DNA from: Trichocoleus desertorum NBK24
GTDB lineage: Bacteria > Cyanobacteriota > Cyanobacteriia > FACHB-46
Length of the DNA stretch: 64,000 nt
Direction: 5' to 3'
Assembly: GCF_030409055.1 (NCBI RefSeq)
Contig: NZ_CP116619.1
Coordinates: forward strand, 1,459,628 to 1,523,627
Part shown: in pieces, positions 1 through 8,757 of the stretch
How the letters are laid out: the number at the start of each line of letters is the position of its first letter
How positions within the stretch are numbered: position 1 is the stretch's first letter
The notes under the pieces: model-generated
The model's database searches: none
What the model saw: the letters and a program-made list of their open reading frames with translations, nothing else
Told to the model about the DNA's origin: nothing
Position numbers and translations under genes: made by a program

Positions 1-291
1 GCTGTGCAAATGCCAGCCCAGCGGGGAGAAGTGTACGGGGCTATCTATCAAGTAGGCCCGGAGGCTGGTTTAACAACTCTCTTAGCAGACACCATCCAGC
101 CCCTAGCCGATTGGGAAGCAACTTTAGCTAGCTGGCCCACGACCTATGAGTTAGTCAAAGCAGAGGGGGGACTGGGTGAATCGGTTTTAGGAGTTTTAGC
201 GTTGGCTGAACAGGATTGGAACCAAGGGGTGCAATCGCATTGGTCAGAAGCCCTGCCTTTTTATGGTCAACACCCAGTAACTAAACAATAA
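1..291 (+). CDS. C-terminal end of an unidentified protein (partial)
   Basis: The frame is open from the first base and stops at TAA 289-291, so about 96 residues of a longer protein are visible. The piece has a GEVYGAIYQV stretch followed by an acidic, Trp-containing helical tail. The GEVYG start is faintly like gamma-glutamylcyclotransferase folds, but the rest gives no support and no function is assigned. A clear intrinsic terminator follows two bases after the stop, which supports this being a true gene end. Confidence 0.6.
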   Translation, partial: AVQMPAQRGEVYGAIYQVGPEAGLTTLLADTIQPLADWEATLASWPTTYELVKAEGGLGESVLGVLALAEQDWNQGVQSHWSEALPFYGQHPVTKQ

Positions 292-292
292 A

Positions 293-322
293 AAAGACAG
301 GAAGTGCCTGCTTCCTGCCTTT
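293..322 (+). terminator. Intrinsic terminator of the first gene
   Basis: AAAGACAGGAAG (293-304) and CTTCCTGCCTTT (311-322) form a 12-bp stem with one mismatch and a 6-base loop. A T-rich stretch follows. It starts just after the upstream stop codon. Confidence 0.7.
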
Positions 323-547
323 GTTGTTCACCCAGTATTTGCCCTATCAGTCAGCTCACGAATTGCGACCCAGTAGTATTTCTGGGCAGCTTTGCATGAC
401 CGATACAGTCACATAGAGAATATACTGAGCTAATTCTAGAAGAGCCAGGAAAATAAAAGTCAAAAATGTGACAAAAATCAAGACAAGGCAGATCTTTACG
501 TAAATCTCCCGAATTCAACTCAGGAAAATTACTGCCCTACTCCCTTA

Positions 548-1612
548 TTAGCGCTGCAAACTCCGAGGATCGAGGGCATCCCGTAAGCCATCACCCAGGA
601 CGTTAAACGAGAGCACCGTCAAAATAATCAGCAACGCTGGAGGCCAGACCAACCAAGGTTGCAGCACCAAGATAGAAGCATTCGTCGCGGCAGAGAGCAT
701 GTTGCCCCAAGAGGGATCAGGCTGCTGAATCCCTAAGCCAATCAAGCTCAGCACCGACTCCGCCACAATAAAGCTAGGAATAGCGAGCGTGGCTGAAATG
801 ATTATGTAGGTCGCGGTTTGCGGCAGAATGTGACGCACAATGATGTAGAAAGGTTGACCGCCCATTGCGGTAGCAGCTTGGACAAATTCCCGTTGTTTGA
901 TGGAGAGCACTTGCCCTCGAATCACCCGTGCTAAGCCTGCCCAGCTAATGAACGACGTAATCAACACAATCAAGAGAAATCGTTGGGCGCTGGTCAGCCC
1001 AGGCGGTAACACTGCTGCGAGTGCCACCAACAAATAAATGCTGGGAATGGTCATTAACACTTCTACAAGACGCATCAAGAAGCTGTCAGCCAAGCCCCCA
1101 AAAAACCCAGAAATGCCGCCGACTAACATGCCCAGGGGAAAAGAAATTGCGACTCCCACCAGACCAATGCTGAGGCTAATACGTCCGCCGTATAGCAACC
1201 GACTAAACTGATCTCGCGCTTGCTCATCCGTGCCGAGTAGATTGAATTTGGCTGGCCCGACTGCGCCGAAGAGATGCCGCTTCAACTCCAACCCCAAGAT
1301 TTTGTAAGGATGACCTGCAACGAAGGGGCGCAGCGGTGATGGCTGGCTACGGTCAATCACTAGCTGGCGATCGCCTGTATTCAAATCCACTGGCCCTTGA
1401 ACCGTGGGATAAACGTGAGGCCCGATAAATTGACCTGCCTGATTACGCCAGTAAATTTGAGTCGGGGGTAGCAACGCTCCATCGGGTTGTGAAGCGTAGG
1501 GGTCATAGGGGGCAACAAAATCAGCAGCCAGCACCGCGAGATAGAAAACCAACAGCACCAAAGCTCCAAATCGAGCCAAAGGATTTTTTTTAAGTTTCTG
1601 CCACCAATCCAT
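548..1612 (-). CDS. ABC transporter permease, DppC/OppC type
   Basis: Inner-membrane permease of a peptide/nickel-type ABC importer. The 354-residue protein has an N-terminal membrane segment (about residues 15-32), a large periplasmic insert up to about residue 120, then the BPD_transp_1 core. The EAA-like cytoplasmic loop that contacts the ATPase lies at about residues 237-262 (EFVQAATAMGG then RHILPQ). The C-terminus NVLGDGLRDALDPR is typical of DppC proteins. ATG 1612 begins MDWWQKLKKNPLAR, the usual start. No binding protein, partner permease or ATPase is beside it, so the substrate cannot be told; orphan dppC-like genes are common in cyanobacteria. Confidence 0.88.
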   Translation of the reverse strand: MDWWQKLKKNPLARFGALVLLVFYLAVLAADFVAPYDPYASQPDGALLPPTQIYWRNQAGQFIGPHVYPTVQGPVDLNTGDRQLVIDRSQPSPLRPFVAGHPYKILGLELKRHLFGAVGPAKFNLLGTDEQARDQFSRLLYGGRISLSIGLVGVAISFPLGMLVGGISGFFGGLADSFLMRLVEVLMTIPSIYLLVALAAVLPPGLTSAQRFLLIVLITSFISWAGLARVIRGQVLSIKQREFVQAATAMGGQPFYIIVRHILPQTATYIIISATLAIPSFIVAESVLSLIGLGIQQPDPSWGNMLSAATNASILVLQPWLVWPPALLIILTVLSFNVLGDGLRDALDPRSLQR

Positions 1613-1665
1613 AACACTGCTACCTAATGCGAACTGACGAAAACTCTCGTACTTAGCGATAAGAC

Positions 1666-2859
1666 TTAGCGATCGCGCTGGGTTCCTGTAGCACTCACCA
1701 TAACAGGAGCCGCTTCCCCATCCCCAGTTCCAGCCACATCTACCGTAGAGTCTGAGCTAGCCAATTCTAGCGTTGGAGCAACCAGCGGATCAGGGTTGAG
1801 AGGATTGTAGAAAAATGAACCCGTTTGCGGCGGCAGGGTGGGGTCTAGAACCACCTCGGCAATACTTTTCACAACTCCCGTCAGGGGAATCGCCAAAATC
1901 ACCCCCAAGAGGCCCGCCACCTTCGCACCAAGCAGCAACGACGTAAAGATAATCACTGGGCTTAAACCCGTTAAATTGCCCATCAATCGGGGAGCTAGCA
2001 AGTTGTCTTTGATCTGTTGCGTCGCGATCGCCACCCCCAACACTTGCAGCGCCAGCCACCAATCAATAAATGCTACTACTACACTCACCGTGGCAATGCC
2101 CAAGGTCGCCCCGATAAACGGGATCACTTCCATCACCCCAATAAACACGGCAAACAATAAGAAAAATGGCACTCGCAGCCACAAAAAGGCCAGGGACAGC
2201 ACTACAGCCATAAACAACCCTAATAGGAGTTGACCCGCAAAAAATTGCCGCAGATTTCGTCGTAACGAATCGGTTAAGCAAGTGCGAATTTGGGGCGAAA
2301 ACAGGCTGACCAGTCCTCGCCACACCCGCTCTCCATCCAAGAGCATGTAAAACGAAATCACCAAAATCAAAACTAGATCTAGCGTCCAGTTGACTGTCCC
2401 TAAGACTAAGCCAAACCCTTGAGCTGCGATCGCCTGTGCCCGCTCTCTCACTTCTGCCGACAACTGCTGCTCTAAAATCTGGACATCAAAGGGGAGATTG
2501 TGAGCCTCACTCCAAAACTGGAACTGATCTAGCTGATTGCGTCCCGATTCCAGCAAGCTAGGAAAATTAGTTGCTAGTTGCCGCGCTTGCTCAGAGACAG
2601 GAGGCGCGATCGTCAGACCAATCAACGTCACCCCAACCCCTGCCGCCAAGTAGACCAATGCTGCGGCCAAACCTCGTGGTAAAAAAGCTTGCAGCTTAGC
2701 CACCGCGTAGTTCAGCAAAAAGGCGATTAAACCTGCTGTCACCAAAATACTAATTAGATCGCCAAAGTAATTAAGAGCGTTGAGTGTAACCCAACCCGCA
2801 GCCAGCACCAGTAACCAGGTGATTAGGAGTTGTTGCACAGGGGAAAAAACTCGATTCAT
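1666..2859 (-). CDS. AI-2E family transporter (TqsA/PerM type)
   Basis: Integral membrane protein of 397 residues with about eight hydrophobic segments. It has the family layout: two N-terminal helices, a helix pair, a soluble helical region (about 105-160), then the conserved membrane core with PFFLLFAVFIGVMEVIPFIG and IKDNLLAPRLMG. The polar C-terminal tail of about 45 residues lies beyond the family core. The family is often labelled an autoinducer-2 exporter, but most members have no proven substrate. It precedes the ABC permease on the same strand with a gap of about 50 bp, so the two may be cotranscribed. Confidence 0.88.
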   Translation of the reverse strand: MNRVFSPVQQLLITWLLVLAAGWVTLNALNYFGDLISILVTAGLIAFLLNYAVAKLQAFLPRGLAAALVYLAAGVGVTLIGLTIAPPVSEQARQLATNFPSLLESGRNQLDQFQFWSEAHNLPFDVQILEQQLSAEVRERAQAIAAQGFGLVLGTVNWTLDLVLILVISFYMLLDGERVWRGLVSLFSPQIRTCLTDSLRRNLRQFFAGQLLLGLFMAVVLSLAFLWLRVPFFLLFAVFIGVMEVIPFIGATLGIATVSVVVAFIDWWLALQVLGVAIATQQIKDNLLAPRLMGNLTGLSPVIIFTSLLLGAKVAGLLGVILAIPLTGVVKSIAEVVLDPTLPPQTGSFFYNPLNPDPLVAPTLELASSDSTVDVAGTGDGEAAPVMVSATGTQRDR

Positions 2860-2884
2860 GAGTGTTAGAGCTATCTCGTTTCTA

Positions 2885-3727
2885 CTAGCCGACCGGAACT
2901 GGGTCTTCGTGTTCTACCACAAAGACATTAGAGTACAGGTTGGCAATAATCTGCTTACCTTGCTGAGTTAAGGACAAATAGTGCAAGGCATCTTTGACAT
3001 AAGGATGGACGCCATGCCAGTAAAACTTGGGATAGTTTTTGCGTAGGTCAGCAGGGTTGCGATAGCCCAAGGCTTTGTTAACCCCTGTCTCTTCAAACTC
3101 GTAGTACAACGCACAAATTTTCTTCAAATAACGGGGGTCGCTGAGTTGCCCAATCAAGTCAGAGGCTCGGATTAAGCCTGGGTAGTTGACTGTATCTTGA
3201 TGATCTTCCACCGAAGGCACCGGGAAACGAGTCAGCTCGATGTTGTACTTGATCACATCGGCATCGATTAGCTTATGCCCACCAAAGCGCTCATCTATAA
3301 AGAGTTTGGCGCGATCGACATGGTAGGGGGTCAGACCCGCATCCGAAGATCCCGGTGCTAAGGGCACCATTGCTCCATCTTTACCCGTAGCATAATAGCC
3401 ATCTTTATCTTGGCGACAGACTCCCTTGACGTAACCAATGTCGTGGCAGACCAGCGAGATAATGAAGTGCAGCCAATCTTCACAAGAAACACCTCCCTCC
3501 CGAATATGCCTACCTCGCAAGATTTCCTGACCCACTAAAGTCACGAGGATAGTGTGCTCGACGTTGTGGTAGAGGGCATCACTGTTGGCAATATTCTCCA
3601 AGGCCATGCTGCCTGCCCAACCAATAATGTCTTCGTAGTCTGGCTTCCACCCGCCATAGGTCCGTCGATAGCCTTCTTTAAGTCTTTGAACAAAATTATC
3701 GATCAGGATTTCAGTGGCATTAAACAT
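2885..3727 (-). CDS. HD-domain metalloprotein, Npun_R2479 type
   Basis: Probable metal-dependent phosphohydrolase of 280 residues. HD-superfamily metal ligands are visible: H54 and H58 in YHNVEHT and the H95-D96 pair in VCHDIGYV. The length and motif order fit a conserved cyanobacterial family of unknown substrate. Start ATG 3727 gives MFNATEILIDNF. It ends 25 bp before the AI-2E transporter start on the same strand, so an operon HD protein-transporter-permease is plausible. Whether it acts on nucleotides is not shown by the sequence. Confidence 0.85.
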   Translation of the reverse strand: MFNATEILIDNFVQRLKEGYRRTYGGWKPDYEDIIGWAGSMALENIANSDALYHNVEHTILVTLVGQEILRGRHIREGGVSCEDWLHFIISLVCHDIGYVKGVCRQDKDGYYATGKDGAMVPLAPGSSDAGLTPYHVDRAKLFIDERFGGHKLIDADVIKYNIELTRFPVPSVEDHQDTVNYPGLIRASDLIGQLSDPRYLKKICALYYEFEETGVNKALGYRNPADLRKNYPKFYWHGVHPYVKDALHYLSLTQQGKQIIANLYSNVFVVEHEDPVPVG

Positions 3728-4073
3728 GCTAGATACTCGCTTTTGCTGCCTTGCAGGGTAAGAGGGGTGAAGTGGGGTGGTCAGGACATCTACGAATGCT
3801 TATTTTTTCTAGGGCACTACACTTAAACCAGTAATGTAACTGTGCCGATTTTTGATGAGATTGTCACCTAGTTGTCACCTAGGTAGATCAATTAGATAGA
3901 CCAATCCCAAGCTGAGCATGATTGAAGATCACAAAATCTTGAGCCAGCTACTCGATTCATAAATATCTATAATCCGCTGGACATCACCTCTAGTTTTCCC
4001 GGTTATGGTGGTGGCATACGAGTCTTAGCACAGACTTTTTCTATTTATTTCCACTCAAGAGTAGGTAATCCCC
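3728..4073. other. Divergent intergenic region
   Basis: 346 bp between the starts of the HD gene (minus) and the TPR gene (plus), so it should hold both promoters. It contains a tandem 11-bp repeat (3861-3882) but no convincing open frame or RNA. Confidence 0.6.
3861..3882 (+). repeat. Tandem 11-bp direct repeat
   Basis: TTGTCACCTAG occurs twice with no spacer (3861-3871 and 3872-3882) and the second copy runs into the palindrome ACCTAGGT. Its place between divergent starts would suit a regulator site, but this is only an inference. Confidence 0.6.
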
Positions 4074-4793
4074 ATGAGGCACGCCCCAGTTCGTTACGCT
4101 AGGCAACTGCTTACTGTGGGGATAGCAAGCTTGGTTTGGGCCACCGCGATAGAACCAACTTTGGCTGCACAAAACAGTTCTACACCCAATCAAAATCAGA
4201 ACGCCCAATTGGATTCTAACAATGCTGCTTCTTACTATCAGCAAGGAAACGAACTTTATCAGCAAGGAAAGCTAGCTGAAGCGATCGCCACTTACCGTAA
4301 AGCGATTGAGCTGAATGCGAAGTATGTGGAAGCTTATGTCGGCTTAGGCAATGCCCTGGATGACAACGGAGATACAGAACAAGCGATCGCTGCTTATCAA
4401 CAAGCTTTACGCTTACGCCCCAAAGATGCGATCGCCCACTACAACTTGGGTGTTACTCATTACCGCCTCAACAATTACGCCGAGGCTGTGACCGCTTTTG
4501 AACAAACCACCCAACTTGATCCACAGTTTGTCTCAGGTTTCATCAGTCTGGGCAATGCTTTAGACGACCTCGGAAAATTTCCACCCGCGATCGCAGCGTA
4601 TCAAAAAGCTATTGAACTAGAACCCAACAATGCCAGTGCTTATCTGAATATGGGCATTGCTTACGCTCGGCAAAAGCAAACCAAAGAGGCGATCGCAGCC
4701 TTGCAAAAAGCCAAAACCCTCTATCAAACCGAAGGCAATCTAGAAGCAGTTCAACAAATCGAGCAGATGTTGCAACAGCTCACAACTTCCTAG
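4074..4793 (+). CDS. Secreted or periplasmic TPR-repeat protein
   Basis: The 239-residue protein begins with a basic stretch and hydrophobic core (about residues 12-30) ending TLAAQ, a likely signal peptide. Residues about 51-218 form five consecutive 34-residue tetratricopeptide repeats with the usual Ala/Gly/Tyr positions and LxPx ends (for example AYVGLGNALDDNGD, AHYNLGVTHYRL). TPR arrays bind partner proteins; the partner here is unknown. The start follows a GAGTAGG at suitable spacing. It is transcribed alone, followed by tRNA-Gly. Confidence 0.85.
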   Translation: MRHAPVRYARQLLTVGIASLVWATAIEPTLAAQNSSTPNQNQNAQLDSNNAASYYQQGNELYQQGKLAEAIATYRKAIELNAKYVEAYVGLGNALDDNGDTEQAIAAYQQALRLRPKDAIAHYNLGVTHYRLNNYAEAVTAFEQTTQLDPQFVSGFISLGNALDDLGKFPPAIAAYQKAIELEPNNASAYLNMGIAYARQKQTKEAIAALQKAKTLYQTEGNLEAVQQIEQMLQQLTTS

Positions 4794-4843
4794 CCTCCAC
4801 CTCAGATTCCGCCCACCTCTAGCATCTGCGATCGCGATCGGTC

Positions 4844-4849
4844 TATAAT
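4844..4849 (+). promoter_or_regulatory. Probable -10 box for tRNA-Gly
   Basis: A perfect TATAAT lies 32 bases before the tRNA, directly after a double GCGATCGCGATCG. No strong -35 match is seen, as is often the case in cyanobacteria. Confidence 0.45.
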
Positions 4850-4881
4850 AAGCGTTCAGCGATTAATCAGCTGAGCCTGTT

Positions 4882-4953
4882 GCGGGTGTAGTTCAGTGGT
4901 AGAACGTCAGCTTCCCAAGCTGAATGTCGTGGGTTCGAGTCCCATCACCCGCT
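4882..4953 (+). tRNA. tRNA-Gly (anticodon CCC)
   Basis: Acceptor strands GCGGGTG (4882-4888) and CACCCGC (4946-4952) pair fully, with discriminator T at 4953. The anticodon arm TCAGC/GCTGA encloses loop TTCCCAA, giving anticodon CCC, which reads GGG. The T-arm carries GGTTCGAGTCC and the D-loop has GTTCAGTGGTAGAA. CCA is not encoded. Confidence 0.95.
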
Positions 4954-4960
4954 TTTAGCT

Positions 4961-4995
4961 AAAGCTCTGATTCCATAGAGTTTCGGAGCTTTTTT
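4961..4995 (+). terminator. Terminator after tRNA-Gly
   Basis: AAAGCTC (4961-4967) pairs with GAGCTTT (4986-4992), followed by a run of T. It begins 8 bases after the tRNA. Confidence 0.6.
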
Positions 4996-5152
4996 AATTC
5001 GCATCTTAAGCTCCAAGCAAAGTACACCCGTTCTAAAAAATGGGTAAAAATTGGGGTAGTAGGAACAGCTTTGGGTGTGATTTGGGTGTACAGCGATCGC
5101 GGCTTTTGGTGAACCTTGAAGACATTGCCCTCCAACTGCTCTAATAATTTGA

Positions 5153-5220
5153 GGCGCTACGCGCCGGGGAAAAGGGAGAAAGAAAATAGGGTAAAGGGCA
5201 AGAGGGCAAAAGAGCAAAGG
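5153..5220. repeat. Hairpin plus purine-rich simple sequence
   Basis: A short palindrome GGCGC-TAC-GCGCC (5153-5165) is followed by about 55 bases of nearly pure purine made of GGGCAAAAG/GGGAAAAGG-type units, reaching the stop codon of the FGE fragment. Such GGGCAAAGGG tracts recur in cyanobacterial intergenic regions. On the minus strand the sequence follows the gene's stop and may act in termination. Confidence 0.5.
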
Positions 5221-5221
5221 G

Positions 5222-5856
5222 CTAGCAAAGAACCCTCGGGGCACTACATACTACTCGAAAACCAATAACGCTGTAGCGGGCGTCGGGCGGGAGGATGAAG
5301 CGATAGGCAGAACGGCAAGACCCCGGATCGGCGTGCCAGGAGCCGCCGCGTATAACTCGATATCGATTATCATTCTCACCAATTAACCAAGCTTTGCTAT
5401 CCGTTGGAGCATCCTTGTAGTTGCTGTGCCAGCGATCTTCACACCACTCCCAGACATTCCCGTGCATGTCGTATAAGCCAAAAGCATTTGGTTTCTTCCC
5501 TCCCACCGGATGCGTTTGACCAATAGAATTACCGTCATACCAGGCATAGTTTCCTAGCTGGCTCTCATCATTACCAAAGCTGTATTTCGCTTGGCTTCCG
5601 GCACGACAGGCATACTCCCATTCGGCTTCGCTGGGTAAGCGATACCCGCGTTTTGTCAGTTGAGTTAGCTTTTGACAGAAGGTTTGGGCAGCGCTCCAAC
5701 TCACATTAATTACAGGTTGGCGATCGCCCCGAAACTTTTCACCATACTCAGCCGACGGATCAGTTTGCATTACCGCTCTCCATTGGGCATTTGTGATCGG
5801 GTACTTGCCCATACAAAGCTGAGGCACAGTCACACGATGCTGCGGACGTTCCCGAT
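5222..5856 (-). pseudogene. 3' part of a disrupted kinase-FGE gene: formylglycine-generating-enzyme domain
   Basis: This is the C-terminal part of a Ser/Thr kinase-FGE fusion whose 5' part lies at 7316-8462. The family motifs are clear: MGKYPITNAQW, LPSEAEWEYACRAG, GLYDMHGNVWEW, VIRGGSW and GFRVV near the end. These match the FGE-sulfatase (SUMF1-like) fold used by sulfatase-modifying enzymes and, fused to kinases, by many bacterial proteins without sulfatase partners. The IS at 5857-7315 separates it from the kinase, with target duplication CCCGAT at 5851-5856 and 7316-7321. Reading on from the duplication gives GDRERPQHRVTV, the normal continuation. An internal ATG at 5833 could in principle start a stand-alone fragment, but the domain's N-terminal strands would be missing. 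Confidence 0.9.
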
Positions 5857-7315
5857 CAGGACTTGGAAGGTTAGGCTCCCAGAGAACGGAGTACTAAGCA
5901 GGCATAATCACCTCCAGGACTTGCTCACACGATCGCCCCTGAGCAAACAACCCCTCAACCAGATGCAGCAATTGCCGGTAGGCCTCCCGAGTCAGACTGT
6001 AGAGCCGCTGTCCCACTGTTTGCTGGTCCTTGGCAAACGCAAACCTCTCCGATTTCTTGCCCTGACAAGTTGCCTGCTGGAGTAGCGACTGCGCTACACA
6101 ACTTAAACGGAAGTGGCGTTTGACCGCTTCCTGATTGCGTACCTGAGCCGCCTCAAAGCCTGCTACTTGTTTGCAAAACTCATGAAAGATCTCGCAAGCC
6201 CAGCGGTAGCTCCAAGTCTGAATCACTCGGGCACTTTCCCAATGCAGGGCATCACTGAGCAAAAAGCGCGGAGCGTCGCTAAGGTCGGGTTGCTGATGCA
6301 CGACAACGAGGCGTTTACGCCCGTAGCGCTTGAGTCGAACCGTTTTTGTGAAGGTCCAGAAGGACTTAACTTCGCCGTTGCGACCGCGCACCTGGAGAGA
6401 GCGAAAACTCTCTGGGTGCTCTTGGCGCAGTTCGGTGGCAACCGCATCGACCCGCTGCCATTGCCCGTTCCACAGAATGAGTCGAGAGCATTCAATCTCG
6501 CTGACCCAATGCTTGCCGGATGCCTCAATCAGCTGCGTCAATTCCAGGGTTAACACTCCATTGTCAAAGGCATAGTCAGCTTGGGGAAATTGTCCCTCTG
6601 CCTCGATTTGCCGCACCAAGTCCACGACCATCTCGGTGCGTTTGCGATAGGCCAATCGGTTCTTGTGATAGTGCAACAACTCCACCAAGCGTTGCTTCAC
6701 TTGTTCCATCTGCTCGTAACTCGGTTGAGCCGTCATGCGCAGGTAGCCTCTCTCTGCTTCACTAAAATCGGGCAACTGCACCTCAACCGCAATTCCATCA
6801 AGCTGCTGGCCATTAGCAATCACACCCGTGACGACCGTTTGGTAGCGGCTCATGCAGTGGTTGACATAATCGTAGGCGCGCTTGACCCCATAGATGTGCT
6901 CGCCATCTTCATGATGCGATAGGGTCCAGTCCAGACTGATGATTTCTCTCCCACATCCTTGGTGCCGCAGACCGACTTGCCGCCGATGCTGCTGCATGAG
7001 AGCCTCACTATCCCATCGAGCCTCAAACACCGCCTCATGCATCGCTCGTCGACTGACGGCTTTGCCCTCTGGATATACCTGCTGAGCGTGAATGCCTTGC
7101 AGGGTCTTGTTCTGGCTCAGCAACAGCCCACTGATGTAGCGACTGACATGCTCGAATCCGGCTTCCCGACAGAACACGTCTCGGTAAGCACTCATCCCTT
7201 GGGCAATGGTGGCAGGAACACCGATGAGGGGAATCATTTGCTGCTCCGCTAGCGATTCACCATCACGATACCTTGTTAGCCTCCCCTCCTTCTACTCCTA
7301 ACCTTCCAAGTCCTG
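5857..7315 (-). mobile_element. Insertion sequence, copy 1 (1,459 bp, DDE transposase)
   Basis: A complete element bounded by 19-bp perfect inverted repeats CAGGACTTGGAAGGTTAGG / CCTAACCTTCCAAGTCCTG. It is flanked by 6-bp direct target duplications CCCGAT (5851-5856, 7316-7321). The second copy at 62152-63610 has the same length, the same ends and an identical transposase, so transposition was recent. The 6-bp duplication and IS4-like transposase do not let me name the IS family with certainty. The transposase reads on the minus strand, the same as the disrupted kinase-FGE gene. Confidence 0.95.
5894..7237 (-). CDS. DDE transposase of the 1,459-bp IS (copy 1)
   Basis: A 447-residue transposase starting 78 bp inside the element. 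Candidate catalytic residues are Asp in IISLDWTLSH, Asp in ADYAFDNGVL and Glu in the RWACEIFHEFCKQ block, which resembles the YRE signature of IS4-superfamily (RNase H fold) transposases. The following AAQVRNQEAVKRH is like the conserved QVRxxxAxxRH region of that group. The protein is intact and identical to the copy at 62230-63573, so it may still be active. Many overlapping frames on the other strand are shadows. Confidence 0.92.
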   Translation of the reverse strand: MIPLIGVPATIAQGMSAYRDVFCREAGFEHVSRYISGLLLSQNKTLQGIHAQQVYPEGKAVSRRAMHEAVFEARWDSEALMQQHRRQVGLRHQGCGREIISLDWTLSHHEDGEHIYGVKRAYDYVNHCMSRYQTVVTGVIANGQQLDGIAVEVQLPDFSEAERGYLRMTAQPSYEQMEQVKQRLVELLHYHKNRLAYRKRTEMVVDLVRQIEAEGQFPQADYAFDNGVLTLELTQLIEASGKHWVSEIECSRLILWNGQWQRVDAVATELRQEHPESFRSLQVRGRNGEVKSFWTFTKTVRLKRYGRKRLVVVHQQPDLSDAPRFLLSDALHWESARVIQTWSYRWACEIFHEFCKQVAGFEAAQVRNQEAVKRHFRLSCVAQSLLQQATCQGKKSERFAFAKDQQTVGQRLYSLTREAYRQLLHLVEGLFAQGRSCEQVLEVIMPA

Positions 7316-8462
7316 CCCGATCACCTCCCTCGCCATCAAGAGAACCCATCAAAAAGCTACCTGCGGGAATAGCAATCATCTCCAAAGGCACCTTTCTCGG
7401 CAGCAACTCCTGATAGTTTTGGTGAGGCGCAGGAGCCGGAGAGGGAGGTGTAACGATAGGAGGCTTTGGGGCTTTTGACTGAGGAGCAGGAGAGGGACGG
7501 AGATTAACCGGAACAGTCGGGGCTGTATTCGGAGCAGTGGGTGGGATACGTTGAACAGAAGCCTGTGGCTGGGGTTGCACTTGGGGAACCGGAGAAGCTG
7601 AATGCTTGAGCGTCACCATTGCATCTAACGCTTGCTTCGCAGTCCAGCGTTTTCGCCAGTCCTGAAGTAAACAGCCTTGGACTAGCAGTTTTAGCTCTAA
7701 AGGTAGCGAATTTTCTGACAACGCCTCAGGTACATCTCCCGTCGCAGCAACCACACTCATCACACCCAAAGACCACATATCCCAAGCGGGTGCCACAAGA
7801 CCCTGCAATGCTTCCGGTGACATATACAGAGGGGTTCCAGCAATGTGTACCGTCTGGACATAGCTTCGAGTATCTAGGTTACGAACCGTACCAAAATCAG
7901 ACACTTTCCAAACATTTCTGACCCACAGCACATTTCCTGGCTTTAAGTCTTGATGTACCAGACGGTTAGCGTGGAGATAATTGAGGGCACTAGCTACCTG
8001 AGCAATCATCTGATACAGCCGTTGACCCGATAGCAAATCGTCTTGAAGATGGCTATCTAAGCTGTAATCAGCCAATTCCATCACTAAGTATAGAAATGAG
8101 CCATTGCCAACTTGGTTTGAGTCTGGTATCGAGCTAAATAGCTCTTGAAGCTTATTCCAGAAATTCTTTTGGGGGTTATTCGAGTTGGCAACAAACTCTC
8201 CGGCAGCAAAGCAGCGAATAATGTGAGGGTGATCTAAATTCACTGCGGCATACAACTCATTCAGTTGTTTAGCCTGTGCCGCCGCAGTCTCCGCTGGAGG
8301 AATCAGCTTCACTGCGACTTGCCGCAAAATGCGATCGCGCACCACCTCATCAGCTTGAAATACAGCCCCAAAACCGCCAGCACCCAACAGCTTGATTAGA
8401 CGATATTTCCCATCAATGACTTGACCTTCCAGCAACTTGAACTGCGAGAAATTGGGATTCAT
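7316..8462 (-). pseudogene. 5' part of a disrupted Ser/Thr kinase-FGE gene: kinase domain
   Basis: A Hanks-type protein kinase starts at ATG 8462. The glycine-rich loop GAGGFGAVF is at about residues 27-35 and the ATP-binding lysine is K52 in VAVKLIPP. The catalytic loop HQDLKPGN is near residue 170, DFG near 188 and the APE-like MSPEAL near 215. A Pro/Ala-rich linker (about 285-355) leads to PLEMIAIPAGSFLMGS, the first strand of an FGE domain. At the target duplication the IS replaces the native frame, adding a foreign tail (LGRLGVEGGEANKVS) that ends at 7263. Without the IS and one duplication, 7316-8462 plus 5222-5850 make one 592-codon frame. The truncated product keeps a complete kinase domain and might still be made. 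Confidence 0.92.
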
Positions 8463-8757
8463 CGCCTACTCATGCCTCAACTTTCATCGCTAGTTACGAT
8501 TCTCAAGGAACCTTTAGCACTCAAAATTCCCGATCTGCTCTATTAAACTCCATTCCTGCTAGGCGATCGCCCCCTACCCAGTTAAGGAGTGCATAAGTTG
8601 CGATCGCAATTCCGAAATGGGGCGATGAGTTGTGTAGTTTTTATCAGCGACTAACAGCTCTGGCTAATTTCCCGGCAAGTCAATGGGAGTGAGCTATGAG
8701 CTGATGTTCTGTCGTCAAATCTTACACTTCAGCATTGCCATTAAGGACTCTCTCTCA

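Noticed and set aside
1381-1617. Minus-strand frame of 78 codons overlapping the ABC permease start
   Set aside because: Wholly inside the permease gene in another frame; the composition is a shadow of the real coding strand.
1838-2233. 131-codon plus-strand frame inside the AI-2E transporter
   Set aside because: Antisense to a well-supported gene and not protein-like.
4997-5150. Possible integrase remnant at the 3' side of tRNA-Gly
   Set aside because: A frame ending RSRLLVNLEDIALQLL looked suggestive, but there is no recombinase motif and no repeat of the tRNA 3' end, so an integrated island is not supported.
4945-5244. 99-codon minus-strand frame downstream of tRNA-Gly
   Set aside because: Runs through the tRNA terminator and simple repeat; no protein character.
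6113-6553. 146-codon frame antisense to the IS transposase (also at 62914-63354)
   Set aside because: Appears in both IS copies only because they are identical; no family features.
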